Shown here in pieces: positions 35,403-45,323 of a stretch of DNA of 64,000 nucleotides (its first letter is position 1; every line of letters starts with the position of its first letter). A program made the position numbers and the translations under genes. The stretch lies in contig CAYNOQ010000001.1 of the NCBI GenBank assembly GCA_964398855.1, positions 1 through 64,000 on the forward strand, read 5' to 3'. The notes beneath the pieces are model-generated. The model did not search any database. It had not been told where the DNA came from and was given only the letters and a program-made list of their open reading frames with translations. Source of the stretch: Mariniphaga sp964398855 (GTDB lineage: Bacteria; Bacteroidota; Bacteroidia; Bacteroidales; Prolixibacteraceae).

Positions 35403-36566
35403 CTATTTTCTTGCAGGTAATTTCATGGAATCCACCACTTTTCCTTCGGTATCCACCACATTAATGTGCAGCATGGAGTTTTCTGTGTGAGCTTTTATTA
35501 TTGTTTTGTTGGAATTCACAAGTATCGGGAAGCTCTGTCCGTCGCCAGCTTTTTTGTGGATGTGCCGGTGAAGGTGCCCGCAAAGCATGACGTCAATTCC
35601 AACCTGCTCAAGTAGAGGTACAAACTTTTCTTCAATCTCTTTTTCGCCGTGCCAGCCCCCAAAAGGCGGCATGTGAACCATCACAACCCGGTATGGCGCA
35701 TTCAGAAACTGTTCGTCTTTCACTGCCTCCGCCAGCCATTCTGCCTGACGGGTGCGGTAGTTGTCAAAAGCCACAATGCCACTGTATTCCAGATCAGAAT
35801 CGGGTTTATCCTCGCCACAGTCAAGCACAATAAAACCTACCGGTCCTTGCCGGAAGGTGTAGTACAACTGTCCGGTGGGCGTTGGAAAATAACGTGGAAA
35901 AGTGTTGGCAAAATTTCCACGGGTTTCGTGATTTCCGCGTGCATAATACATGGGAGTTTCCCGTGCAAAAAGCTCAACTGCCTTATCCAAAAAGTCGCCA
36001 AAAAGCTGTTCTTCCGAACGAATATCATTAGTCATGTCGCCATTGAAAAAAACGAAATCGGTTTCGTTCCAGTCCGTATCTTTTAAAAGGCTTTCCATCA
36101 GGTCGTTATTTCCATGAATATCATTGAGAACTAAAAAGGAAATATCCTCTTTTGCCGGATTATTGGTGGTGAAAACCAGCGGACGGGCGCGATAAACATT
36201 GGTTGCAGCAATGGTTCCATAAAGTACCTTAGTGCCCACATGGCTCAAAACTTCCTGTGAATATACACGATAGCGGTAGCGCATGTTGGGTTTCAGATTT
36301 TTGAGCGTTACGATGTGAACTGAATCAACCACTTTAAATCCGTAGGCTTCGGCATAAAACTTAGGACGCTCGGTCAGGTAGAAATGGGAATCATCATCGG
36401 GCGCCAGTTCCACCCATGAAACTGCATTCCGGTTAGTTGTCCATACAATGGTAACTTCATTTTCCGTAAGTCCCTGTAAATAGGGTCCATGAGTAATTTC
36501 AAACGGCTTTTGAGCTGTGATTGTGGCAGATAACAGTAAAAAAAGAGCAACTAATAAATTTCGCAT
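35403..36566 (-). CDS. Exported purple-acid-phosphatase-like metallophosphoesterase
   Basis: A 387-residue protein with a signal peptide (MRNLLVALFLLLSATITAQ). Residues about 20-125 form an FN3-like domain (GPYLQGLTENEVTIVWTTN). The calcineurin-like phosphoesterase domain (about 140-375) follows with LNDIHGN, FNGDMTND, ARGNHETRG, MVHMPPF and CGHLHRH, all five metal-binding blocks intact. Probably a periplasmic or surface phosphatase or phosphodiesterase. A possible -7 element, TATTTTTG on the minus strand (36666-36659), lies 93 bp upstream. It is convergent with the SGNH-like gene, 7 bp apart. Confidence 0.88.
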   Translation of the reverse strand: MRNLLVALFLLLSATITAQKPFEITHGPYLQGLTENEVTIVWTTNRNAVSWVELAPDDDSHFYLTERPKFYAEAYGFKVVDSVHIVTLKNLKPNMRYRYRVYSQEVLSHVGTKVLYGTIAATNVYRARPLVFTTNNPAKEDISFLVLNDIHGNNDLMESLLKDTDWNETDFVFFNGDMTNDIRSEEQLFGDFLDKAVELFARETPMYYARGNHETRGNFANTFPRYFPTPTGQLYYTFRQGPVGFIVLDCGEDKPDSDLEYSGIVAFDNYRTRQAEWLAEAVKDEQFLNAPYRVVMVHMPPFGGWHGEKEIEEKFVPLLEQVGIDVMLCGHLHRHIHKKAGDGQSFPILVNSNKTIIKAHTENSMLHINVVDTEGKVVDSMKLPARK

Positions 36567-36803
36567 GATATTGGTGTTTTTTGAATATTCCTTAAAAAAG
36601 TAAGTTTTCAGACTTTCATTCAGCTGTAATCAGCTATATCTAAAAATGTGTATGGTGCCAAAAATAACAGAAATTTTCAAAAGCTTCTCTGCCGTAATGT
36701 TGTCAAAACCGAAAAGGTACGGATTCTTCAGATTCATCTCCTGCCTCTGAAAAATTAAAACAAACAGCCCGCAAAAATGAAATTTCCCCTTCACCAACCC
36801 ACA

Positions 36804-39164
36804 TCAAAAGAAGTCGTTGAAATCGGTTGGGGTGTTGTTTTGTTCTTCGGTGTCGCAATTAAGGTTGATATTGAAGTTGGGCGGACGGATGAAATTCATA
36901 TCCTCGCTGTAGCCGAGTGTCGGGTCGGCAAGTACCTTTTTAAAGAAATACCCCCAAATGGGCAGTGCCATGTTTGCTCCCTGCCCGGAAGATATGGTTC
37001 TGAAGTGGATACTTCTCAGGTCTGCACCTGTCCAGACGCCGGCTGAAAGCCGCGGTGTAATTCCTATAAACCATCCGTCTGAATGGTTTTGGGTGGTACC
37101 GGTTTTTCCGGCTATCGGCATTTTAAATCTGCCATAACCCTCACGGTTGCGAAGTCTGGCGCCGGTTCCGCCGTCAATGACCCCTTGCAGCAGGTTCACC
37201 ATCAGATAAGCGGTCTGTTCATCGAACGCCTCGTGCCGTTCCGGCTGAAAAGAGGCAATCACGTTACCGTAGCGGTCTTCGATGCGCGTAACAAAATAGG
37301 GTTTCACATATACCCCCTGATTGGCATAAGTGTTAAAAGCGCCAACCATTTCATAAAGCGTAATGTCGGAAGTTCCCAAAAACAGAGACGGCACGGGGTC
37401 AATCGGACTGTAAACGCCCATGCGTTTCATCACTGCCGTCACTGCCTGCGGATTGAACTGCTTCATCACCCAGGCCGAAATTTTATTGCGCGACTGGGCA
37501 AGTCCCCACTTCAGTGTAACTAATTTTCCTTCGTTCACGTTATCCTGCTCGGCATCCTTTGGTTCCCAGATGGTTCCGTCGGGCATCTGAAACTGCTGGC
37601 TCACATAAGGTGCCTTGGTGCACGGAGTTAGTCCGTTCTGCATGGCAAGCGTATAGAGAAAAGGCTTTACGGTTGAGCCAACCTGCCGTTTTCCCCCTTT
37701 CACCATGTCATACATAAAATATTTGTAATTCGGACCGCCAACATAAGCTTTCACTTTACCCGAGTGGGTTTCCATTGCCATGAATGATGAACGGAACAGA
37801 CGCAAATACCACTTCAGAGAATCCATTGGCGACATGATGGTATCAATTTCCCCTTTCCAGGAAAAAACCGTCATTTCAACAGGAATTTTGAAGTTTTCCC
37901 GGATTTCGCTGAAACTTTTTCCCTGATTGTTCAGTACCCGGTAGCGCTCGCTCCTGCGGATTTCGCGGTTAATCAGATCTTCCGTCTCATCGGTGGTCAT
38001 GTTGTTGGCAAAAGGCGGATTATTTAAATATTTCATCCCTCCGTCAAATTCGGGCTGAAGATTATTTTTCAGGTGAAACTCAACCGACTCCACCGCATAT
38101 TGCTGCATACGTGAATCGATGGTGGTAAAAATCCGCAATCCGTCGTTATATAAATCCCAGTTCTGACCGTCTGATTTTATGTTTTTTGTGCACCAGCCAT
38201 ACAAAGGATCGATTTCCCAGTCCAATGAATCTTCCCTGAATTTCTGCATCTGCCAGGAAGGGTAATTTCTTTTGTCCGGCTTTTTGGCAGTCAGCGTTAA
38301 TCTCAGATATTCTCTCAGATATGGGGCGGGACCACTTTTATAGTCCACTTTATGAAAATCGAGATCGAGGGGAAGCTGCTTTGTTGAGTCTCTTGTTGCA
38401 CGGGATATATATTTGTATTTAGCCATTTGGTTCAGCACCACATTGCGGCGCTGTAAAACAAGATCGGGTCTGCGGACGGGATTGTATAGCGAAGAATTCT
38501 TTGCCATTCCCACTAACATAGCTGCCTGATGCAGTTGAAGCGAATCGGGCTGAACACCAAAATAGACGCCTGCTGCCGATTTTATTCCCACTGCAAGATT
38601 CAAATAGTCATATTTGTTCAGATACATCAGGATTATTTCCTCTTTGGTATAGCTTCGTTCCAGTTTCACCGCAATCACCCACTCCTTAAACTTGCGCAAA
38701 ACCAGATCGACCGGTCCTGATAAATCCTGTCGCGGAAAAAGCATTTTGGCAAGCTGCTGACTGATTGTGCTGCCGCCGCCGGAGCTTGTTTTGCCGGTAA
38801 CAACACCTTTGAAAACGCGCAGCAAGCCCCGGAGATCAATTCCCGAATGTTTGTAAAACCTCACATCTTCGGTGGCAATCAGTGCATCAATTAAATATTG
38901 GGGGAGATTTTCATAATTTACGAAAGTTCGGTTTTCATGGATAAAATATTTATCCATCACTTTTCCGTCTTCCGAGAAAATTTCTGATGCTAAAATATTT
39001 GGCGGATTTTCCAGCTCTTCAAAAGTGGGCATGAAACCCAAATAGCCTTTGGCAATCAGTATAAAAAGCAGAGAAACGAAAACAATGCCTGATAAAAAGA
39101 TTGTCCAAAACCAAAAAACATATTTTTTCCAGCCTTTCTTTTGTTTCCTGTTCATGAAAAACAT
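36804..39164 (-). CDS. Class A penicillin-binding protein (PBP1A-type)
   Basis: A bifunctional peptidoglycan synthase of about 786 residues. An N-terminal transmembrane helix (FWTIFLSGIVFVSLLFILIA) anchors it. The GT51 glycosyltransferase domain shows EDVRFYKHSGID with the catalytic Glu and SGGGSTISQQLAKML. The transpeptidase domain has GSTVKPFLYTLA (SxxK nucleophile), SRN (AQSRNKISA) and KTGTTQNHSDGWFIG. An in-frame ATG at 39227 lies upstream of the promoter at 39180-39209, so I take 39164 (MFFMNRKQKKG) or 39155 as the start. Confidence 0.92.
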   Translation of the reverse strand: MFFMNRKQKKGWKKYVFWFWTIFLSGIVFVSLLFILIAKGYLGFMPTFEELENPPNILASEIFSEDGKVMDKYFIHENRTFVNYENLPQYLIDALIATEDVRFYKHSGIDLRGLLRVFKGVVTGKTSSGGGSTISQQLAKMLFPRQDLSGPVDLVLRKFKEWVIAVKLERSYTKEEIILMYLNKYDYLNLAVGIKSAAGVYFGVQPDSLQLHQAAMLVGMAKNSSLYNPVRRPDLVLQRRNVVLNQMAKYKYISRATRDSTKQLPLDLDFHKVDYKSGPAPYLREYLRLTLTAKKPDKRNYPSWQMQKFREDSLDWEIDPLYGWCTKNIKSDGQNWDLYNDGLRIFTTIDSRMQQYAVESVEFHLKNNLQPEFDGGMKYLNNPPFANNMTTDETEDLINREIRRSERYRVLNNQGKSFSEIRENFKIPVEMTVFSWKGEIDTIMSPMDSLKWYLRLFRSSFMAMETHSGKVKAYVGGPNYKYFMYDMVKGGKRQVGSTVKPFLYTLAMQNGLTPCTKAPYVSQQFQMPDGTIWEPKDAEQDNVNEGKLVTLKWGLAQSRNKISAWVMKQFNPQAVTAVMKRMGVYSPIDPVPSLFLGTSDITLYEMVGAFNTYANQGVYVKPYFVTRIEDRYGNVIASFQPERHEAFDEQTAYLMVNLLQGVIDGGTGARLRNREGYGRFKMPIAGKTGTTQNHSDGWFIGITPRLSAGVWTGADLRSIHFRTISSGQGANMALPIWGYFFKKVLADPTLGYSEDMNFIRPPNFNINLNCDTEEQNNTPTDFNDFF

Positions 39165-39179
39165 GATTAAATTATGCAA

Positions 39180-39209
39180 CAAAGATATACGTTTCCCTGT
39201 TGGAAGCAA
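39180..39209 (-). promoter_or_regulatory. Promoter of the PBP1A gene
   Basis: On the minus strand TTG (39209-39207) and TATCTTTG (39187-39180) are 19 bp apart, a good match to the Bacteroidetes consensus. The start codon at 39164 follows 15 bp later, a short leader as seen for several genes in this window. Confidence 0.6.
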
Positions 39210-39366
39210 TGAAACAAGCGTTTTCACGAAGTATGTTAATTTAATTTTCCTTAAACAATTGTGTCATCCTCAACAGAATAGCACAAATGTGGGAAAAATG
39301 AATTTTGAATTTAGCGTTTGATTTTCTTTAATTTGCAGAAATTTTAAAAAAAGAAAGAAAAATTAT

Positions 39367-41700
39367 ATGCGAAAAAATCTGGTAATTGTGGAATCACCTG
39401 CCAAGGCAAAAACCATTGGAAAATTTTTAGGAAGCGATTATACGGTTACTTCCTGTATGGGTCATATCCGTGATTTGGAGAAAAAAGACCTGGGAATTGA
39501 TCTGGAAAAAAATTATAAACCCAAATACATGGTTACTCCCGACAAGAAAAAGATTGTTGCGGATTTAAAGAAACTGGCAAAAGAGGCAGAAGTCGTGTGG
39601 CTGGCTTCTGATGAGGATCGTGAAGGAGAAGCCATTGCATGGCACCTGAAGGAGGTGCTCAAACTTCAGCCTGAAAAAACTAAGCGGATTGCTTTTCATG
39701 AAATTACAAAAGAAGCCATTCAGCGCTCCGTGAAAAATCCCCGTTCCATTGACGATAATCTCGTGAATGCACAGCAGGCACGCAGGGTGCTCGACAGGAT
39801 TGTGGGTTTTATGGTTTCGCCCGTTCTCTGGAAAAAGGTAAAACCGGCGCTCTCTGCCGGCAGGGTTCAGTCGGTTGCCGTTCGTCTGATTGTGGAACGC
39901 GAACGTGAAATTATGAATTTTAAAACCGAAACATGGTTTCGTGTTACAGGCTCATTTTTAGTTCCGGATGAAAACGGCACTCCGGTAGAATTAAAAGCTG
40001 AGTTGAGCAAGCGTTTCGCAGACAAACAGGAAGCAATGGCATTTCTTGAAAAATGTAAAAATGCGGAATTTACGGTTGCAGATGTGGTTAAAAAACCGGC
40101 TAAACGTCATCCGGCGCAGCCATTTACCACTTCCACACTCCAGCAGGAAGCCAGCCGCAAATTAGGTTTTTCCGTTTCACGGACTATGGCAGTGGCTCAA
40201 CGTCTGTATGAAAGCGGAAAAATTACCTATATGCGTACCGATTCGGTCAACCTGTCGGATCTGGCTCTCAATACGGCAAAACAGAAAATCATTGAGCTTC
40301 ACGGAGAAAAGTATGTGAAAATCAGAAAGTACCAGACAAAATCCAAAGGAGCGCAGGAAGCACACGAAGCAATCAGACCAACCTACATGAGCAGTGAATC
40401 CGTTGACGGAACTCATGAGGAACAGCGGCTTTATGATTTGATCTGGAAGCGCACCATGGCGTCTCAAATGGCTGATGCCGAACTTGAGAGAACCACGGTA
40501 ACCATTTCGGTTTCCACGGCGCCGGAAGTTTTCACCGTCACCGGAGAAGTGATTATTTTTGACGGATTCCTGAAAGTTTACATGGAGTCTTCAGATGATG
40601 AAAACGGAGGCAACCAAAGCGGACATGATATAATCCCACCACTGAAAATTAAAGAGGTATTGAGAATGGATTCTGTAGTTGCCACGAAGCGCTTTTCACA
40701 GCGTCCCTACCGCTACACGGAAGCATCGTTGGTCAAAAAACTGGAGGAGCTGGGTATTGGCAGACCTTCAACCTATGCGCCAACCATCACCACCATCCAG
40801 AACAGAGATTATGTGGTGAAGCAGGACCATCCCGGAGAAAGCCGTAAATATGATGTCATCACTTTAAAAGAGAGCGAAATTTCCGAAAAAACACTTTCGG
40901 AAATCAGCGGTTCGGAAAAATCCAAACTTTTCCCCACCGATGTGGGAATGGTGGTTAACGATTTTTTAGTTGAAAATTTTGAGCAAATTCTCGATTACAA
41001 TTTCACCGCCGATGTGGAGAAAACTTTTGACGACATTGCAGCCGGCAAAGAGGTGTGGAACGAAATGATCGACAAGTTTTACCAGCCTTTTCATCGTCAT
41101 GTGGATTTTGTTTTGGAAACTTCGGAACGCTCCAAAGGGGAGCGTATTCTCGGAAAAGACCCCGTAACCGGGAAACAGGTTTCAGTGAAAATTGGTCGCT
41201 ATGGACCTGTGGCTCAGCTTGGCGAGTCTTCTGACGAAAATGAAAAACCACAGTTTGCAAGTCTGCGCGCAGGGCAGCATCTGGAGACTATAACTTTAGA
41301 GGAAACCCTTGAACTGTTTAAGCTGCCACGCGAACTTGGCGAATATGAAGAGAAAAAAGTTGTTGTCAATATAGGCAGGTTTGGTCCCTATGTCAGGCAT
41401 GACAATAAATTTACTTCCCTGCAAAAACAGGATGACCCGTTCACCATCAATCTTGAACGCGCCGTTGAGCTGATTGAGGCTAAAAGGGAAAAAGACCGGA
41501 AAGCGGTGATCAATGTTTTTGACGGAGACCCCGAAGTAAGAGTTTTAAACGGGCGCTGGGGACCTTACATTTCATACAACAAGAAAAATTATAAAATACC
41601 GAAAAACACAGATGCAGAAAAGCTGACATTGGAAGAGTGCATGAAAATAATTGAGTCAGCGCCGGAGCCAAAAACCAGAGGCGCCCGCAGAAAGAACTGA
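39367..41700 (+). CDS. topA: DNA topoisomerase I
   Basis: A 777-residue type IA topoisomerase that relaxes negative supercoils. The Toprim domain starts LVIVESPAKAKTIGKFLG, with SDEDREGEAIAWHL; the catalytic domain has VNAQQARRVLDRIVGF, SAGRVQSVAVRLI and the active-site tyrosine Y288 in ITYMRTDSVNLS. The C-terminus has topo C-terminal repeat modules (VKIGRYGPVAQLG, VNIGRFGPYVRHD, LNGRWGPYISYNKKNYKIPK) instead of the classic four-cysteine zinc fingers, as in other Bacteroidetes. It is followed 22 bp later by the ureohydrolase-like gene. Confidence 0.95.
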   Translation: MRKNLVIVESPAKAKTIGKFLGSDYTVTSCMGHIRDLEKKDLGIDLEKNYKPKYMVTPDKKKIVADLKKLAKEAEVVWLASDEDREGEAIAWHLKEVLKLQPEKTKRIAFHEITKEAIQRSVKNPRSIDDNLVNAQQARRVLDRIVGFMVSPVLWKKVKPALSAGRVQSVAVRLIVEREREIMNFKTETWFRVTGSFLVPDENGTPVELKAELSKRFADKQEAMAFLEKCKNAEFTVADVVKKPAKRHPAQPFTTSTLQQEASRKLGFSVSRTMAVAQRLYESGKITYMRTDSVNLSDLALNTAKQKIIELHGEKYVKIRKYQTKSKGAQEAHEAIRPTYMSSESVDGTHEEQRLYDLIWKRTMASQMADAELERTTVTISVSTAPEVFTVTGEVIIFDGFLKVYMESSDDENGGNQSGHDIIPPLKIKEVLRMDSVVATKRFSQRPYRYTEASLVKKLEELGIGRPSTYAPTITTIQNRDYVVKQDHPGESRKYDVITLKESEISEKTLSEISGSEKSKLFPTDVGMVVNDFLVENFEQILDYNFTADVEKTFDDIAAGKEVWNEMIDKFYQPFHRHVDFVLETSERSKGERILGKDPVTGKQVSVKIGRYGPVAQLGESSDENEKPQFASLRAGQHLETITLEETLELFKLPRELGEYEEKKVVVNIGRFGPYVRHDNKFTSLQKQDDPFTINLERAVELIEAKREKDRKAVINVFDGDPEVRVLNGRWGPYISYNKKNYKIPKNTDAEKLTLEECMKIIESAPEPKTRGARRKN

Positions 41701-41722
41701 TTAAAAAACTCAAAATTCAAAT

Positions 41723-42856
41723 ATGAACCTGTCCGATTATTTTTTCCCGGCAAGTTTTCCCGTATCGGAAAAACCTGCCACACTTCCGGAAAAATATACG
41801 CTTGGGTACGCCATTCAAAAGCAAAGCGAAGCGCTCTCCGGCGCTTCTATCAAAAAAATTGATGTTGCCTTGATTGGCGCACCCTTTAATGACGGGAAAT
41901 ACCGGAACGGGGAGCTGTCGTCACCCGATATTTTAAGAAACAATCTTTACCGGCTCTCCTCATTCAATGAAAAAATCCATATTGCCGATTTAGGCAATTT
42001 GAAACCGGGCAAGAGCAAAAAGGGAATCTATCTGGCTTTGCGCGATATTGTCGAATATCTGCACGAGCTGGATATTATTCCGGTTGTCATCGGAGGCAGC
42101 CAGGATTTAACCATCGGCATTTGCGAAGCTTTCAAAAATGAGCCCTGGTTTTGGTTAACTGCCATCGATTCCGTTTTCGACATAAAAAAAGGAGTTGAAA
42201 AATCGGGCTCCACAAACTTTCTCACCCATATTTTCAGAAATTTTCAAAACCTTTTTCAGTTCAGTCTTATCGGTTATCAAAACCATCTGGTAAATCAGCT
42301 CTTTCTTGAAAAGCCCGGTGAATTGGGCGAGCATCTGCGGTTGGGCAAATTCAGGGATAATCACGCTGTTGCAGAGCTTATTCTGCGAAATTCGCATGTG
42401 GTTTCATTCGATCTGGGAGCTATAAAAAGCGTTGAAGCACCATCGGTTGTCGGCAAAAATCCCAACGGACTGCGCGGGGAAGAAGCTTGTCAGTTAGCCA
42501 GATATGCCGGACTGAGCGGTAATGTAAAAGCTTTTGGGCTGTTTGAGGGACAGTTCACATTGGCAGAACCTTTGTCGCCCCGGCTTGCATCAGAAATAAT
42601 CTGGTATTTTCTTCAGGGAGTATCACAAAGAAATTCTGCAGAAAAAGAGATCGTATATAAAGCGGAAGTTGAAGGGCTTGACCACCCGATTGTATTCAGG
42701 AAAAACGAAATATCGGGACAGTGGTGGTTTGAGATTCGCTCTATTTCAGGCGAAACATTAAAAATTGCCTGCTCGGAAGATGACTATCGCACGGCAACTT
42801 CCAATGAAATCCCGGAAAGATGGTTAAGATATATTCAAAAATTGGATACCTTTTAA
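41723..42856 (+). CDS. Ureohydrolase (arginase/formimidoylglutamase)-fold protein with lost metal ligands
   Basis: A 377-residue protein of the arginase/agmatinase/formimidoylglutamase family by overall pattern (VALIGAPFNDGKYRNGELSSPDILRNNLY, PVVIGGSQDLTIG, VVSFDLGAIKS, GEEACQLARYAGL). The manganese-binding residues are mostly gone: GGxHD reads GGSQD, the DAHxD motif reads DSVFD, and SFDxDxxDP reads SFDLGAIKS. It is therefore probably not a functional hydrolase. It sits between topA and the type IX secretion genes; I recall similar arginase-like genes annotated at this position in other Bacteroidetes. A structural role linked to gliding or secretion is inference. Confidence 0.8.
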   Translation: MNLSDYFFPASFPVSEKPATLPEKYTLGYAIQKQSEALSGASIKKIDVALIGAPFNDGKYRNGELSSPDILRNNLYRLSSFNEKIHIADLGNLKPGKSKKGIYLALRDIVEYLHELDIIPVVIGGSQDLTIGICEAFKNEPWFWLTAIDSVFDIKKGVEKSGSTNFLTHIFRNFQNLFQFSLIGYQNHLVNQLFLEKPGELGEHLRLGKFRDNHAVAELILRNSHVVSFDLGAIKSVEAPSVVGKNPNGLRGEEACQLARYAGLSGNVKAFGLFEGQFTLAEPLSPRLASEIIWYFLQGVSQRNSAEKEIVYKAEVEGLDHPIVFRKNEISGQWWFEIRSISGETLKIACSEDDYRTATSNEIPERWLRYIQKLDTF

Positions 42857-42955
42857 AATAATAGAAAAATGATAGCGTTCTTTGCATACCGGATTCATTT
42901 ATTTTGTTGCAGACAAGATTTTTTTATTTCTTTAACATGAATTGAAAATATATTT

Positions 42956-43927
42956 ATGCCGCATACGAACAGAGGTGTTAAACAATTTATTTCTTTCCTA
43001 TATTTGCTGATTATTATTGGGCTGGGAGCTTCTGCCCAGTCGGATCCGCAGTTTACAAACAATATGTTTTATAAATTGGGCGTAAACCCCGGGTTTGCCG
43101 GCGCAGAAAATGCACTAAACGGGATAATACTGAACCGTTTTCAATGGGAAGGAATGAAAGGAGCGCCAAAGACGCTTGTTTTCAGTGCCGATGCTGCGGT
43201 TAATTTTCTGGGAGCCCCCAGCGGAGTAGGACTAAACATCATTAGTGACCAATTGGGATTTGCAAAAAACATATTAGTGAATGGCAACTATGCCTACAAA
43301 GCTGAACTGGGAATAGGAACACTCGGAATCGGTCTTTCCCTTGGATTATACAACCAAAGCATCAATGGCGACTGGCAGATTTCCGAAGATGACCATGGCA
43401 TATATATGCAACCCGGCTCCGACCCCGATATTCCGCAGGCTGAAACCAGCCAGGTGGCATTTGATGTGGGGAGCGGATTATATCTGTCGGGAAGCAAATA
43501 CTTTTTAGGACTGTCTGCCACACACCTCAATCAGGCAACAATTGAATATGATGAAACTGCACGGAGCTATTTAGCAAGACATTACTATCTGATGGGAGGG
43601 TACAATATTAAATTGGGTGATCCGTTATTTGAATTGCGACCATCTTTTTTATTGAAAACCGATGCAGCCGGATGGCAGTTGGACGTAAATGCCAATCTTG
43701 TTTTTGATGACCGCTTTTGGGGAGGTTTGTCTTACAGGGTTAATGACGCTGTCATTTTGCTCATGGGAGTTGAGCTGGCAAGCGGACTCAAAGTTGGCTA
43801 TTCGTTCGATCTTGTCACTTCGGCAATCGGCTATTATGGTTGGGCATCGCATGAATTTTTTGTAAGTTACGCCGTTAATCTTGAAAGGAACCGTAACCAG
43901 AAATATAAGAGTATAAGATTTTTATAA
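42956..43927 (+). CDS. PorP/SprF family type IX secretion outer-membrane protein
   Basis: A 323-residue predicted outer-membrane beta-barrel. It has a signal peptide (hydrophobic residues about 12-24, cleaved after ASAQ) and the family hallmark SDPQFTNNMFYKLGVNPGFAGAENALNGIILNRFQWEGMKGAPKT. GVGLNIISDQLGF and a series of amphipathic strands follow. PorP/SprF proteins bind the periplasmic type IX ring partner PorE or anchor substrates at the surface. The gene lies 21 bp before gldK, so co-transcription is likely. Which of the PorP/SprF subgroups it belongs to cannot be told without a tree. Confidence 0.9.
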   Translation: MPHTNRGVKQFISFLYLLIIIGLGASAQSDPQFTNNMFYKLGVNPGFAGAENALNGIILNRFQWEGMKGAPKTLVFSADAAVNFLGAPSGVGLNIISDQLGFAKNILVNGNYAYKAELGIGTLGIGLSLGLYNQSINGDWQISEDDHGIYMQPGSDPDIPQAETSQVAFDVGSGLYLSGSKYFLGLSATHLNQATIEYDETARSYLARHYYLMGGYNIKLGDPLFELRPSFLLKTDAAGWQLDVNANLVFDDRFWGGLSYRVNDAVILLMGVELASGLKVGYSFDLVTSAIGYYGWASHEFFVSYAVNLERNRNQKYKSIRFL

Positions 43928-43948
43928 AGAAAGCCATATATTTGAGCT

Positions 43949-45289
43949 ATGAAAAAACTTCTTTTAATAACAGTTGCGCTTTTAACGCTTTTTACCTACA
44001 CGGGTTGCAGCCCTTCCGGTAACGGAGAGTTAGTTGGAGTGCAAAACAGAAAAAAATGGCGGGAAACACAGCCCTACGGTATGGTATATGTCCGAAGGGG
44101 GAGTTTTAACATCGGTCCGAGCGATCAGGACCCTGCCATGGCAGGCGTACCCACCAAAACTGTATCACAGGATGCTTTTTGGATGGACGATACCGAGATC
44201 ACCAATAACGAATACCGGCAGTTTGTTCACTGGGTGAGAGACTCAACTGCTCGACAACTGCTTGGCGAGCAATATCCCGAATTTCTCATCACCGAAACCC
44301 GTCAGGGCGTACCGCTTGACCCGCCGCGGGTAAACTGGAGAGAGAAAATCAAATGGAATGACCCGGATCATCAGATGGCGATGGAAGACCTATATGTTCC
44401 TGAGAATGAGCGCTTCTTCGGTAAAAAGGAGTTGGATGCAAGAAAACTCATTTACGAATACTGGTGGATTGACCTGCAGCAGGCTGCCCGCCGGTCAAAC
44501 AGCTACAACCACAACACCCAGCGTTACGAAGGAAATGTGTATGACATCAACGGAGAGTTGCGTCCCATTGAAAACCGCTCTTCATTTATTATGAACGATC
44601 AGGTTTATGTTTATCCCGACACGCTCGCATGGATTCGCGATTTCACCTACTCCTACAACGAACCATGGGCTACGCGCTATTTCTGGCATCCCGGGTTTGA
44701 TGAATATCCTGTTGTCGGAGTTACCTGGAAACAGGCGCTGGCATTCTGCAACTGGAGAACAAAAATTCAGACTGATTACCTGTCATCTAAACGGCAGCCC
44801 GGTTTGCAGGCTTACAGACTGCCAACCGAGGTGGAATGGGAATATGCCGCACGCGGCGGAAAAGATTTTTCAATGTATCCATGGGGAGGTTATTATGCCC
44901 GCGACAAAAAAGGAGTTTTTCTTGCAAACTTTAAACCGCTCAGGGGTAATTATGCCGAAGACGGCGGAATCATAACTATGAAAGTGGGTAGCTTTGAACC
45001 CAACGAGTATGGTCTTTATGACATGTCAGGAAATGTGGCTGAGTGGACAGAAACAGCTTATGACGAAGCAGGATACAGCTATTTCAGCGACCTGAATCCT
45101 ACGTTTACCTACAATGCACGACCAGACGATCCGCCGGTTATGAAGCGGAAAGTTATCCGCGGAGGTTCATGGAAAGATGTTGCCTATTACACACAGGTTT
45201 CTACCAGAAGTTTTGAATATCAGGATTCTACGAAATCCTATATCGGATTTCGATGTGTGCGGTCAACTTTTGGCGATGAGTTCAAATAA
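43949..45289 (+). CDS. gldK: Type IX secretion ring lipoprotein GldK/PorK
   Basis: A 446-residue lipoprotein of the formylglycine-generating-enzyme-like fold. The signal ends in a lipobox (TYTGC, Cys20). Conserved blocks include YGMVYVRRGSFNIGPSD, FWMDDTEITNNEYRQFVHWVRDS, AYRLPTEVEWEYAARGG, YGLYDMSGNVAEWTETAYDE and KVIRGGSWKDVAYY...SYIGFRCVRS. With GldN/PorN it forms the 50-nm periplasmic ring beneath the outer membrane in type IX secretion. The FGE active-site cysteines are not evident, as expected for a structural homologue. First of gldKLMN. Confidence 0.95.
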   Translation: MKKLLLITVALLTLFTYTGCSPSGNGELVGVQNRKKWRETQPYGMVYVRRGSFNIGPSDQDPAMAGVPTKTVSQDAFWMDDTEITNNEYRQFVHWVRDSTARQLLGEQYPEFLITETRQGVPLDPPRVNWREKIKWNDPDHQMAMEDLYVPENERFFGKKELDARKLIYEYWWIDLQQAARRSNSYNHNTQRYEGNVYDINGELRPIENRSSFIMNDQVYVYPDTLAWIRDFTYSYNEPWATRYFWHPGFDEYPVVGVTWKQALAFCNWRTKIQTDYLSSKRQPGLQAYRLPTEVEWEYAARGGKDFSMYPWGGYYARDKKGVFLANFKPLRGNYAEDGGIITMKVGSFEPNEYGLYDMSGNVAEWTETAYDEAGYSYFSDLNPTFTYNARPDDPPVMKRKVIRGGSWKDVAYYTQVSTRSFEYQDSTKSYIGFRCVRSTFGDEFK

Positions 45290-45323
45290 AAAATATTATT
45301 AATACAATTATTACCACTGCGAT

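Noticed and set aside
43937..43944. TATATTTG resembling a -7 promoter element before gldK
   Set aside because: It ends only 4 bp before the gldK start codon, so transcription would begin inside the gene; gldK is more likely read from upstream of porP/sprF.
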